DNA of 64,000 bases from Nematostella vectensis. Taxonomy: Eukaryota; Cnidaria; Anthozoa; Actiniaria; Edwardsiidae. The notes under the pieces were generated by a model. The model ran no database searches and was not told the origin of the DNA. It saw only the letters and a list, made by a program, of their open reading frames with translations. The DNA is taken from NCBI RefSeq assembly GCF_932526225.1, contig NC_064040.1, positions 7,723,181 to 7,787,180 of the forward strand, in the 5' to 3' direction. Shown piece by piece: positions 54,588-60,952 of the stretch. The translations under genes and the position numbers were made by a program. How positions within the stretch are numbered: position 1 is the stretch's first letter; every line of letters starts with the position of its first letter.

Positions 54588-55115
54588 ATGGCAAGCATTG
54601 AGGATTATATGGAAGAGGAGCCTAAGTCTAAGGGGAGCTCGAAGGGTGAGCCTCCCGAAGATGATGTTGAAGTCAAACGAGAATCGCTGGCTATTCTTGC
54701 ATCTCTTGGGACTACGAAGGAATTTCTTGGTGTGGACATGAGTTTAGGGGATATCAAGAAGCTCTCGGCGAAAGACGTCGAAAAGTACTTTGTTCGCTAC
54801 CAGACTGTCTTAGGCAAACAAGTTACTGATGGATTAGTAGAATCAGCACTTCAAGTGGTGTCTCAAGTCATTTCCTACGTGGTTCCTGTAGATGACACCG
54901 AAGCGCTTAGCAAAGACTTACAGAACGACGAGTTGGTTAAACGCGAATTGTCAAACTTTGCAGGTCTCTTGGTATTGAAGGGAGGAAGGATGGTAGCACT
55001 TGCTAGTGCCCTCTTTCGGGTCGCTAAGCATGTTAAACTAACACCTTCACAGGAGACTTCCAACAAACTTCAAGAAGTTTCAAGCACAACTGAGCAAACT
55101 CTTGACCACACCTGA
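54588..55115 (+). CDS. Polinton protein of unknown function, 175 aa
   Basis: No family recognised. An acidic N-terminus (1-35, including the palindrome-encoded SSKGEPPED) precedes a largely helical body with alternating hydrophobics (EKYFVRYQTVLGKQ, SALQVVSQVISYVV, FAGLLVLKGG). It could be a virion or scaffold protein. The frame is open back to 54522, but TTTAAAAACATCTT at 54554-54567 and ACAAAATAAG before the ATG fix the start at 54588, 33 bp from the box. It lies between the ATPase and the membrane-protein cluster. Confidence 0.75.
   Translation: MASIEDYMEEEPKSKGSSKGEPPEDDVEVKRESLAILASLGTTKEFLGVDMSLGDIKKLSAKDVEKYFVRYQTVLGKQVTDGLVESALQVVSQVISYVVPVDDTEALSKDLQNDELVKRELSNFAGLLVLKGGRMVALASALFRVAKHVKLTPSQETSNKLQEVSSTTEQTLDHT
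54632..54660. repeat. Polinton palindrome copy 3 (in the 175-aa gene)
   Basis: GGGGAGCTCGAAGGGTGAGC followed by CTCCCGAAG. Diverged copy inside coding sequence, read in a different frame from copies 4-6. Confidence 0.6.
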
Positions 55116-55220
55116 GCACACCTAAGCAAGCTCTTGAGCACACCTGAGCACGTCTAAGCAAGCTCTTGAGCACAACTGGGCAAGCTCTTGAGCACACCTG
55201 AGCAAGCTCTTGAGCATGAT
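55090..55220. repeat. About 30 bp tandem repeat, GAGCACACCTGAGCAAGCTC
   Basis: Four to five copies of a GAGCACACCTGAGCAAGCTCTT unit, starting in the last codons of the 175-aa gene and filling the gap before the next promoter box. Confidence 0.85.
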
Positions 55221-55240
55221 GTGATTTAAAGATTCTTTAT
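55221..55240 (+). promoter_or_regulatory. TTTAAAGA box of the 144-aa gene
   Basis: GTGATTTAAAGATTCTTTAT. The TTTAAA lies 31 bp before the ATG at 55256. It follows a minisatellite and is not inside another gene, so it is a clean example of the box. Confidence 0.7.
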
Positions 55241-55255
55241 CCAGAGTAAAGAATC

Positions 55256-55690
55256 ATGTCTGACGAAAATCAAGAGGTTGAGCAAATCACAAAGGACCCT
55301 CCCCCCAGGAAGAAGAGTGCCGCTAAGGAGAAAGATCCTATAAAAGTCGCTTCTGGTAAGAGAGTTGCCGAATATAATAGGAGGTGTAGAGAAGCACTTG
55401 CTAGGGAGATGAAACGCGAGGCGGAGGCGAGTTCAGAAGACGCTGCACGAGCAGAGACACCCCACCAAGAGGGAGCTCGAGGGGATAGCCTCTCGGACGC
55501 TTGGATTCCAGAGCTATCGTTTACAACTGTACTGGCTCTAGTCGGAATAGGGCTCACCGCATTGGATATGTATATGCGTTTTTACAAAAAGACGCCTAAG
55601 ATCAACGCCAACGAGACTGAAACTTTCGAGAGGCCTGCCGCCCGAGGGGCTAGCCTCCCGAACGCGACGCCAAAAATAGGAATGTTGTGA
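55256..55690 (+). CDS. Polinton single-pass membrane protein, 144 aa
   Basis: No family recognised. A charged, lysine-rich N-terminal half (1-75) is followed by one transmembrane segment (about 86-107, FTTVLALVGIGLTALDMYM) and a polar tail. Two of the element's palindromes lie inside the coding sequence, encoding GARGDSLSD before and AARGASLPN after the membrane segment in the same frame. A TTTAAAGATT box is 31 bp upstream. Confidence 0.75.
   Translation: MSDENQEVEQITKDPPPRKKSAAKEKDPIKVASGKRVAEYNRRCREALAREMKREAEASSEDAARAETPHQEGARGDSLSDAWIPELSFTTVLALVGIGLTALDMYMRFYKKTPKINANETETFERPAARGASLPNATPKIGML
55471..55497. repeat. Polinton palindrome copy 4 (in the 144-aa gene)
   Basis: GGGAGCTCGAGGGGATAGCC followed by TCTCGGA; encodes GARGDSLSD in frame. 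Confidence 0.75.
55641..55661. repeat. Polinton palindrome copy 5 (in the 144-aa gene)
   Basis: CCCGAGGGGCTAGCCTCCCG; encodes ARGASLP, in the same codon frame as copy 4. Confidence 0.75.
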
Positions 55691-55702
55691 TTTAAAGATT
55701 AT
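55687..55702 (+). promoter_or_regulatory. TTTAAAGA box of the 74-aa gene
   Basis: GTGATTTAAAGATTAT, beginning at the stop codon of the preceding gene. The ATG at 55726 is preceded by AATAAATAAAATC. Confidence 0.7.
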
Positions 55703-55725
55703 CTGAATCTGTAATAAATAAAATC

Positions 55726-55950
55726 ATGTCAACTGAAAACAAACTTGTGAAAACGATCACCGACTCAGCAGTCATCATCGGATTAGCCGCCGGTATGGGT
55801 TATGTTGCTAAAAAGGCTATGAAAGAGTCATTCATCAGCGACCCTTCGTCAAGTGTTACAAACTACGCTAAATGGGTTGCTGTCCTGTCCGGTAGTATGT
55901 ATCTGAAAGATTATCTGGAAACACAAAAGATTTTGCCAAAACCGCTGTAG
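55726..55950 (+). CDS. Polinton small membrane protein, 74 aa
   Basis: No family recognised. Two hydrophobic segments (about 12-28, SAVIIGLAAGMGYVAKK, and about 46-60, AKWVAVLSGSMYLKD) suggest a hairpin membrane protein. It is flanked by TTTAAAGA boxes on both sides and sits in a run of four membrane or coiled-coil proteins between the ATPase and the minor capsid gene, so a virion-membrane or entry role is plausible but not shown. Confidence 0.7.
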   Translation: MSTENKLVKTITDSAVIIGLAAGMGYVAKKAMKESFISDPSSSVTNYAKWVAVLSGSMYLKDYLETQKILPKPL

Positions 55951-55966
55951 GTGACTTAAAGATCTT
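55951..55966 (+). promoter_or_regulatory. TTTAAAGA-type box of the 138-aa gene
   Basis: GTGACTTAAAGATCTT, 28 bp before the ATG at 55983. GATTAATAA directly precedes the ATG. Confidence 0.65.
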
Positions 55967-55982
55967 ATAGATTGATTAATAA

Positions 55983-56399
55983 ATGGCGAGTATAGCATTT
56001 ATGATTGGTGGAGCTATTCTTAATGCGACGGCATTCGTTGGAGGGAGTTACCTAGCGAGATACTTATCTTCTGACGCTACTCATGTTGATAAAGAAAAAA
56101 TAAGACACGATAAAGCGCTTGAAAAGTATCAACAAGCAATGGGTGATTGGCAGAAAAAACGACAGGAATATCAGGATTGGTTGGGGGAAGAATATAATAA
56201 TAAACTTCGTGCAGACCAGAATGATAAGGAGACCGATCAGGCTTTCAAACTATACGCTCAAACACATCCAGATTTTGATTTGAAAGAGCCTGAGCTCTCA
56301 GATTACTACAGACCAAGTAGCAACCAAAAGATGGGAGAGATGGCATATGTTGGAGGTGGAATGTTAGCTCTTGGCTATGTAGCGAGTAGGTGGATATGA
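55983..56399 (+). CDS. Polinton membrane/coiled-coil protein, 138 aa
   Basis: No family recognised. An N-terminal membrane segment (about 3-25, SIAFMIGGAILNATAFVGGS) is followed by a charged helical coiled-coil part (about 38-90, KYQQAMGDWQKKRQEYQDW) and a second hydrophobic C-terminus (GGGMLALGYVASRWI). The glycine-rich hydrophobic ends could insert in a membrane. Confidence 0.72.
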   Translation: MASIAFMIGGAILNATAFVGGSYLARYLSSDATHVDKEKIRHDKALEKYQQAMGDWQKKRQEYQDWLGEEYNNKLRADQNDKETDQAFKLYAQTHPDFDLKEPELSDYYRPSSNQKMGEMAYVGGGMLALGYVASRWI

Positions 56400-56406
56400 G
56401 CCGGCA

Positions 56407-56422
56407 CGACTTAAAGATTTCT
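56407..56422 (+). promoter_or_regulatory. TTTAAAGA-type box of the 340-aa gene
   Basis: CGACTTAAAGATTTCT, 34 bp before the ATG at 56444. AAAATAAGAA precedes the ATG. Confidence 0.65.
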
Positions 56423-56443
56423 TATTTTCAAACAAAATAAGAA

Positions 56444-57466
56444 ATGGATATAGATTTTGATCCCACAACAGAAGAAGGTAGAGAAGATTTGAATACTACC
56501 GTGGACGAAGAATATGATTCTCTTCTTCCAAACGATGATGAGGGAGTAGAACCATGGATTAAAAGGATCTCAACTAGATTCGGTAGAGCTACAAGCCACG
56601 TGATAGGGAGGTTGCGTGATTTATGGAAAACACGAAACCCTGGGAAGGCTGTCCCCGAGTACATGGAGTTACAGAATATGGGGGGTTCTTCTTCAACGGA
56701 CGCACTTAGGGTAGACCTTTTGTTATCGAAATATCCAGATCTTGATGAAAATTTAGTTCAGATTTCAACGGATGAAAGAGGGAAACAATTCATTTCCTTC
56801 TATTCTGCGAGAAAAGGTGGTTGGACTAGACCAGAAAGGTTGTATAATGAGGATAGAACGGTGCGGAAGAGTGTTGACGACAAAATCAGATCCGGAAAGT
56901 ACAAGCAAATTCAGATTCAACTCGATGAACTAGACGCTACAGGTAATACACTCAGAGAAGAAGAAGAGAGAAACACCGAGCAAATGAGAAAAAATAATGA
57001 GGAACGAAGTGAAACAACTAACCAAGAAAGACTAAGAGCTATAGATCGTAAAAATGAAGAGCTCAGCGAAAGAAATTCTGTCATAGATGAGACTTTGGAA
57101 GAGAATCAATTGGAGAGAGAAAATCTTGAAGAGAGAATGCCGTTGAAAGATCGTGTCAAAGCGATTTTTAAGAAATACGGATTTACAGTCGCTGCTGTCG
57201 TTACCGCTGTGGGTGTTGTTATCGGTGTTATCGTCTCTAACCTGAAGACGGGTTTGACAAGTGTTGTAAAAGGCGTTGGAGACGGTCTTAAAACAATAGG
57301 CAAGAAATTAGGAGAAATACTCCCAGGAATGGTTGGTGCGATAGCTAGTTTCATCTTTAGAACGGCAGGTGAAGTTGTTGGCTTTTTAGCTAAAAACGCA
57401 TGGCTTCTCATCGTCGCTGTCGTCCTGTATTTCGTAGAACGATTTAAAAGGAGACGGAAATCATAA
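56444..57466 (+). CDS. Polinton coiled-coil protein with C-terminal membrane-active region, 340 aa
   Basis: No family recognised. An acidic N-terminus (1-35) precedes a globular part (36-150), then a long charged coiled coil (about 155-235, EEEERNTEQMRKNNEERSE). The C-terminal third has a hydrophobic segment (about 243-268), an amphipathic lysine/glycine helix run (GLTSVVKGVGDGLKTIGKKL) and a final membrane segment (about 308-333). The build recalls virion membrane-penetration proteins; this is inference from layout only. The next gene's TTTAAAAG box lies inside its last codons. Confidence 0.75.
   Translation: MDIDFDPTTEEGREDLNTTVDEEYDSLLPNDDEGVEPWIKRISTRFGRATSHVIGRLRDLWKTRNPGKAVPEYMELQNMGGSSSTDALRVDLLLSKYPDLDENLVQISTDERGKQFISFYSARKGGWTRPERLYNEDRTVRKSVDDKIRSGKYKQIQIQLDELDATGNTLREEEERNTEQMRKNNEERSETTNQERLRAIDRKNEELSERNSVIDETLEENQLERENLEERMPLKDRVKAIFKKYGFTVAAVVTAVGVVIGVIVSNLKTGLTSVVKGVGDGLKTIGKKLGEILPGMVGAIASFIFRTAGEVVGFLAKNAWLLIVAVVLYFVERFKRRRKS
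57441..57456 (+). promoter_or_regulatory. TTTAAA box inside the 340-aa gene, for the minor capsid gene
   Basis: GATTTAAAAGGAGACG, 27 bp before the ATG at 57470, within the coding end of the preceding gene. ATAACAA precedes the ATG. Confidence 0.55.
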
Positions 57467-57469
57467 CAA

Positions 57470-58093
57470 ATGGTATTACTCTACATTGAAGGGAACGTTG
57501 GTGACTTTACCGTCTATTTAGAACACCCTATTGAAAAGCCGCGGTTTATCGCGCTGCGAGGATGTGCGTTTCATAATCGTTGTAACAGTCTCTCAAGCGA
57601 GGGAACGGTCTCCAACGGTGAGAACATTATCCTTAGGATCCCCGCGGGGCAGTATACGATCGAGACGCTAAAACGTCAAATAGATGGGGGTATGCGTCTT
57701 GGTGAAAAGTCAGTCTCTATTAGAGACTCGTCACTCGAAGTTCATCGGAACGTCGTGTTGAATGAGCCGCTCGCCTGCCTGTTAGGACTCAAGACCAGGG
57801 AGCTGGAAGCAAACACTCGCCACGAGATAAAGATGATAGGTCACGAGGCTATTTTTATCCACTGCGATCTTGTGAACGCGTCCGACTCCCTCCAACAAGG
57901 GGCGCCCTCACAAATCCTAGCAAGTGTAGAACTTGATGAAGGAAAGATATACCTCAATCCAAGCGATCCGGTACGGATTAGTACCACATCAGTCGGTTAC
58001 GTGAGTAGTCTCCGTCTTAGTATAAAGGGCGGTGACGGAAACACAATAGAGCGCGGTCTCTACCCGATACGTCTAATCTTAGAAATTACTTAA
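57470..58093 (+). CDS. Polinton minor capsid (penton-like, single jelly-roll) protein
   Basis: 207 aa, beta-rich. Features resemble Polinton penton proteins: an early KPRFIALRGCAFHN strand, a glycine turn followed by RIPAGQYTIETLKRQIDGG, LGLKTRELE, and a late IFIHCDLVNASDSLQQGAPS followed by ILASVEL. Size and position near the capsid genes agree. No enzymatic motif. It starts 3 bp after the preceding stop. The fold is inferred; structure prediction should give one jelly roll. Confidence 0.75.
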   Translation: MVLLYIEGNVGDFTVYLEHPIEKPRFIALRGCAFHNRCNSLSSEGTVSNGENIILRIPAGQYTIETLKRQIDGGMRLGEKSVSIRDSSLEVHRNVVLNEPLACLLGLKTRELEANTRHEIKMIGHEAIFIHCDLVNASDSLQQGAPSQILASVELDEGKIYLNPSDPVRISTTSVGYVSSLRLSIKGGDGNTIERGLYPIRLILEIT

Positions 58094-58100
58094 AGAATAA
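58085..58100 (+). promoter_or_regulatory. TTTAAAGA-type box of the 201-aa gene
   Basis: AATTACTTAAAGAATA overlaps the stop codon of the minor capsid gene and lies 32 bp before the ATG at 58121. CATAATAAAGCT precedes the ATG. Confidence 0.6.
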
Positions 58101-58120
58101 ACTCTCCCCATAATAAAGCT

Positions 58121-58726
58121 ATGGAAGAGTACAACTCGATCTACCCGAACGTACCCCGAGGGGTCAGCCCCTCGGGTGATAACTTCAGACTCCAAAAGAC
58201 CCACGATGTTTTGGGAAGTTTGGAGCAAGAAGTTAAACATTACGAGAACGTGAGGAAAAAGTATAAACGAGGGCAGAGCGTGTTTTCAAAGTTAAGTGTG
58301 GTCTTAGGACTCTTATCCGTCATTCTTGGGTCTAGTGGTTTGGGGACTTCTCTGTCAGGTTTGGGCATCATCGTTGGAGTTCCGTTGGGTGCTTTGGCTG
58401 GTGTTTTCGGTCTCACCTCTGTAGGCTGTGCGGCGGTTTCTAAACGGCTGTCGCAAAAAGTCTCCAAGCACGACCAAACAGCGGCGATGGCAAAGGCAAA
58501 AGTAAATAGCATACGCGACCTGGTCTCTAAAGCTTTAAAAGACAACAAAATATCAGACGAAGAGTTCTCTTTAATCTTGAACGAGTTGGACAAGTTTGAG
58601 GCTCTAAAGCTCCAGATCCGTCAAAAGTCGGTAAGAGAGGACGAAAAAAACGTAAACATTACCAAGCTGAGGGAAACAGTAAGAGAAGAGATTTTGAAAG
58701 ACCTGGCGAGTCGACCCGCTCGGTGA
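58121..58726 (+). CDS. Polinton membrane protein with glycine-rich transmembrane hairpin, 201 aa
   Basis: No family recognised. A helical N-terminus with a coiled coil (30-52) leads to a glycine-rich hydrophobic hairpin (about 58-108, VLGLLSVILGSSGLG, GIIVGVPLGALAGVFGL). Two charged helices follow (AMAKAKVNSIRDLVSKALKD, ISDEEFSLILNELDKFEALK) and then a lysine/glutamate-rich tail. An element palindrome lies in codons 10-18 (encoding VPRGVSPSG). The membrane hairpin with long cytosolic helices suggests a scaffold or virion-membrane protein. Confidence 0.72.
   Translation: MEEYNSIYPNVPRGVSPSGDNFRLQKTHDVLGSLEQEVKHYENVRKKYKRGQSVFSKLSVVLGLLSVILGSSGLGTSLSGLGIIVGVPLGALAGVFGLTSVGCAAVSKRLSQKVSKHDQTAAMAKAKVNSIRDLVSKALKDNKISDEEFSLILNELDKFEALKLQIRQKSVREDEKNVNITKLRETVREEILKDLASRPAR
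58153..58176. repeat. Polinton palindrome copy 6 (in the 201-aa gene)
   Basis: CCCCGAGGGGTCAGCCCCTC followed by GGG, a near-perfect palindrome; encodes PRGVSPSG in the same codon frame as copies 4 and 5. Confidence 0.8.
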
Positions 58727-58784
58727 AATTTCTGTACGAGAGAACTCCCGTCGGATGGATCTATGAATTGAGATGCGTAAAGGA

Positions 58785-58800
58785 CTGATTTAAAAACATC
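58785..58800 (+). promoter_or_regulatory. TTTAAAAACATC box of the 504-aa gene
   Basis: CTGATTTAAAAACATC, 28 bp before the ATG at 58817. The same TTTAAAAACATCTT core precedes the 175-aa gene. Confidence 0.6.
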
Positions 58801-58816
58801 TTATATGTCATATAAG

Positions 58817-60331
58817 ATGAAATTTACAGAATTTGTGAAAAGGTACCCCTACTACTCACGCTTAAGGTTCTCTGCCGACGAGCACGGCAATGCGCAATTC
58901 GTTTTCAATGGGGACGAATACGATCCATTCGACAAGAATGGGAATCTAGTCAAAACGTTATATCACTTCCCTGGTAATAGCTGGAAACCCGAGAATATCC
59001 AGGATTTTCTAGTCGCCGACGACACACAAGCATACAAGGAAACGATCCAGCAACTGTTTGGGTTCCCAAAACAATACAGACTAGACGCGCGTGCAGAGTA
59101 CAAGATATTGCCGTTGGACGAAAACCCTACGAGAAATAATTACGTCTCTTTTGATGTTTTTATAACACCAAAGGTGAAGACACACTTTGTTTTTAGGGAC
59201 ATATTCACCGACAGCTTGCTAGTATTCAGAACAGCAAAGGAGGCTAGTAGGTGGCTCGACGCCCCGAACCTCAGTTATTGGAGTCAAGCCTTAAATTTTG
59301 CTATGTTTTGCGCGACTGCTGGATGTGGTGTGACGCGTGACATGATTGACGGCTCTCAAGTGGGGTCATTCTACAGATTTCACATCATTTTCACTATCAG
59401 ACGAATATTAAACGAGCTACAATGCCCTCTTCCAAAAGATAGGCTCTTTAGTTGGAATAAAAACTTCTACAGCGAAGCGGCTTACCAAAAACTAAGAACA
59501 GAATTCCGAACTGGTGACGATTTCCGGTTCCTCGGACCGATAAATCATGGGTTAGGGAACGTTTATAATTATGATTATCACGGCTTGTCATCTTCTAACG
59601 ACAAGTATAAGCCTTATGACACCATTGATCAATTACACGACGAATGGGACGCTGCCAAAAGCGACCACGAACACATGAATCACTTTGAGATCGAATACCT
59701 GAAAGATCTTAGAACTGGGTTTCAGTATGAGTGGTTCTTTCCGGAAAAATCAATGGGGTTAACCAAAGCTGGGTTGTCTAGGATAAACCAGAGCATCGAA
59801 GCCTTTGTTTACTGTATTCTAGGCGCGCAAGTTCAGACCCGGTCGTCAATCGTTGGTGATAGCGGTTCAGCTCAGGAAACGAAACAGGTCTTTTCGAAAC
59901 TCTTTGAAAGCGCGGTGGTGGAAAACAGTATATCGAAAAGTATACAACGGTATCAGTTTGCTTTACAACAGGCGAGACAAAAACTAGACCTGGCTTTCGC
60001 CCTCGGCTGTTGGTTAAGTCCATCGTATCTTGTGATAAATAACAACACTTCGATCGCTGGCTATAATAACAAGTTACAAAAAGCCACCACAGATATGAAA
60101 CTGGGGTTGAATCCGATAAATAACGAGATAAAAACGATCCCAAAACATAATATGGGTCATTCAAAGATTGTGTTACCTCATACCGAGTCAGTCACGGCTC
60201 ACAAACCGGAACCGGAGGCGAAAACTAACCCAAAGCCGGACGTGATTAAACCCACGAACACACAGCACGAAACTAACCTTGCCACGATCACAGCCTTTAC
60301 GGCTGGTTTAGCTTGGTATCTATTCCGGTAA
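58817..60331 (+). CDS. Polinton 504-aa protein with a PLA2-like patch and C-terminal membrane anchor
   Basis: No full-length family recognised. Around residues 237-280 the stretch FRFLGPINHGLG ... DTIDQLHDEWDAA resembles the calcium loop and His-Asp helix of viral phospholipase A2 domains (His274-Asp275). The loop glycines are only partly kept, so activity is uncertain. The C-terminus has a proline/lysine-rich linker (about 450-480) and one membrane segment (LATITAFTAGLAWYLF), as in tail-anchored proteins. The frame is open from an ATG at 58805, but box spacing (28 bp) and ATATAAG before the ATG favour 58817. It is the last rightward gene. Confidence 0.65.
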   Translation: MKFTEFVKRYPYYSRLRFSADEHGNAQFVFNGDEYDPFDKNGNLVKTLYHFPGNSWKPENIQDFLVADDTQAYKETIQQLFGFPKQYRLDARAEYKILPLDENPTRNNYVSFDVFITPKVKTHFVFRDIFTDSLLVFRTAKEASRWLDAPNLSYWSQALNFAMFCATAGCGVTRDMIDGSQVGSFYRFHIIFTIRRILNELQCPLPKDRLFSWNKNFYSEAAYQKLRTEFRTGDDFRFLGPINHGLGNVYNYDYHGLSSSNDKYKPYDTIDQLHDEWDAAKSDHEHMNHFEIEYLKDLRTGFQYEWFFPEKSMGLTKAGLSRINQSIEAFVYCILGAQVQTRSSIVGDSGSAQETKQVFSKLFESAVVENSISKSIQRYQFALQQARQKLDLAFALGCWLSPSYLVINNNTSIAGYNNKLQKATTDMKLGLNPINNEIKTIPKHNMGHSKIVLPHTESVTAHKPEPEAKTNPKPDVIKPTNTQHETNLATITAFTAGLAWYLFR

Positions 60332-60543
60332 CATGCGGGGTGCATGTGGACGGATGTGACGTACCGCAAGAAGACAATACCTGTTCACGTGCCAAACAAT
60401 AGACTGCATACCAGACCACCCTGGCGACCGCGAACTCCCAATGTAAATACAAAACCTATTTTCAGAATCGCTAGTTGTTAGGGCGATTAGGAATGTATGT
60501 GTTTTGTAACGTGAGACGCGTTACAAAACTGAGTGGGTCAATG
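60332..60543. other. Short intergenic gap between the two gene arms
   Basis: This 212 bp separates the rightward capsid arm from the leftward accessory arm; the two convergent genes end here. It contains an inverted repeat GTAACGTGAGACGCGTTAC (60508-60526) that could end transcription of one or both arms. Confidence 0.4.
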
Positions 60544-60873
60544 CTAATTTCCGTTACACGTTCTGCAATGGTGCTTTTGTCTATCGTGTTCGCATATTTG
60601 AGACCCTCCGCATAACTTACAAAAGGGTCTCTGTTTGCCGTGTCCACACATCCCTTTCCCCTTGCAGTCTTTACAGACATATCTTGCTCGTCTGTGCTCA
60701 CAAATGCTACCGCCGTTACATTCTCTGCACCGCGTTTTTCTCCGGTTGTGAGGGCAGATTTGCGATCCGTGACAATCTTTGCAATAATATTTCACTCTAC
60801 CATGAAGACACTTATAATCCGTTGTTCGCTTTACGGGGGATACTTTCGGGTCTTTCACCGTTTGGTTCTCCAT
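60544..60873 (-). CDS. Zinc-knuckle repeat protein, 109 aa
   Basis: Five tandem units of about 18-19 residues of the form C-x-H-x-R-(x)n-C-x2-C-x-G. Examples are CLHGRVKYYCKDCHGS, CPHNRRKTRCRECNGG, CEHRRARYVCKDCKGK, CGHGKQRPFCKLCGGS and CEHDRQKHHCRTCNGN. Each should bind zinc and the many arginines suggest nucleic-acid contact. Similar repeat strings are known from proteins of large DNA viruses and protists. The first codons (MENQTVKDPKV) and leader are a copy of those of the polymerase gene. The ATG at 60873 is preferred over one 18 bp upstream (60891) by promoter spacing. Confidence 0.75.
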   Translation of the reverse strand: MENQTVKDPKVSPVKRTTDYKCLHGRVKYYCKDCHGSQICPHNRRKTRCRECNGGSICEHRRARYVCKDCKGKGMCGHGKQRPFCKLCGGSQICEHDRQKHHCRTCNGN

Positions 60874-60888
60874 TTCTATCAAACCGGT

Positions 60889-60910
60889 CATGTCCTTAAA
60901 TCACTTTTCA
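60889..60910 (-). promoter_or_regulatory. Extended box of the zinc-knuckle gene
   Basis: Minus strand GAAAAGTGATTTAAGGACAT, matching the polymerase box at 18 of 20 positions. It lies 26 bp before the ATG at 60873. Confidence 0.65.
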
Positions 60911-60952
60911 GTTTTTCACGCCTCGATACTCACCCTCCTAGCCGGCCGACGT

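Noticed and set aside
47811..59900. Antisense frames inside the Polinton (for example 47811-48086, 51957-52520, 58240-58593, 59778-60164)
   Set aside because: Shadows of the strongly coding opposite strand; none has the TTTAAAGA box at the expected spacing.
60471..60701. 76-codon minus-strand frame overlapping the zinc-knuckle gene
   Set aside because: It shares bases with the zinc-knuckle repeats in another frame and has no box at a suitable distance. A programmed frameshift cannot be excluded but nothing supports it.
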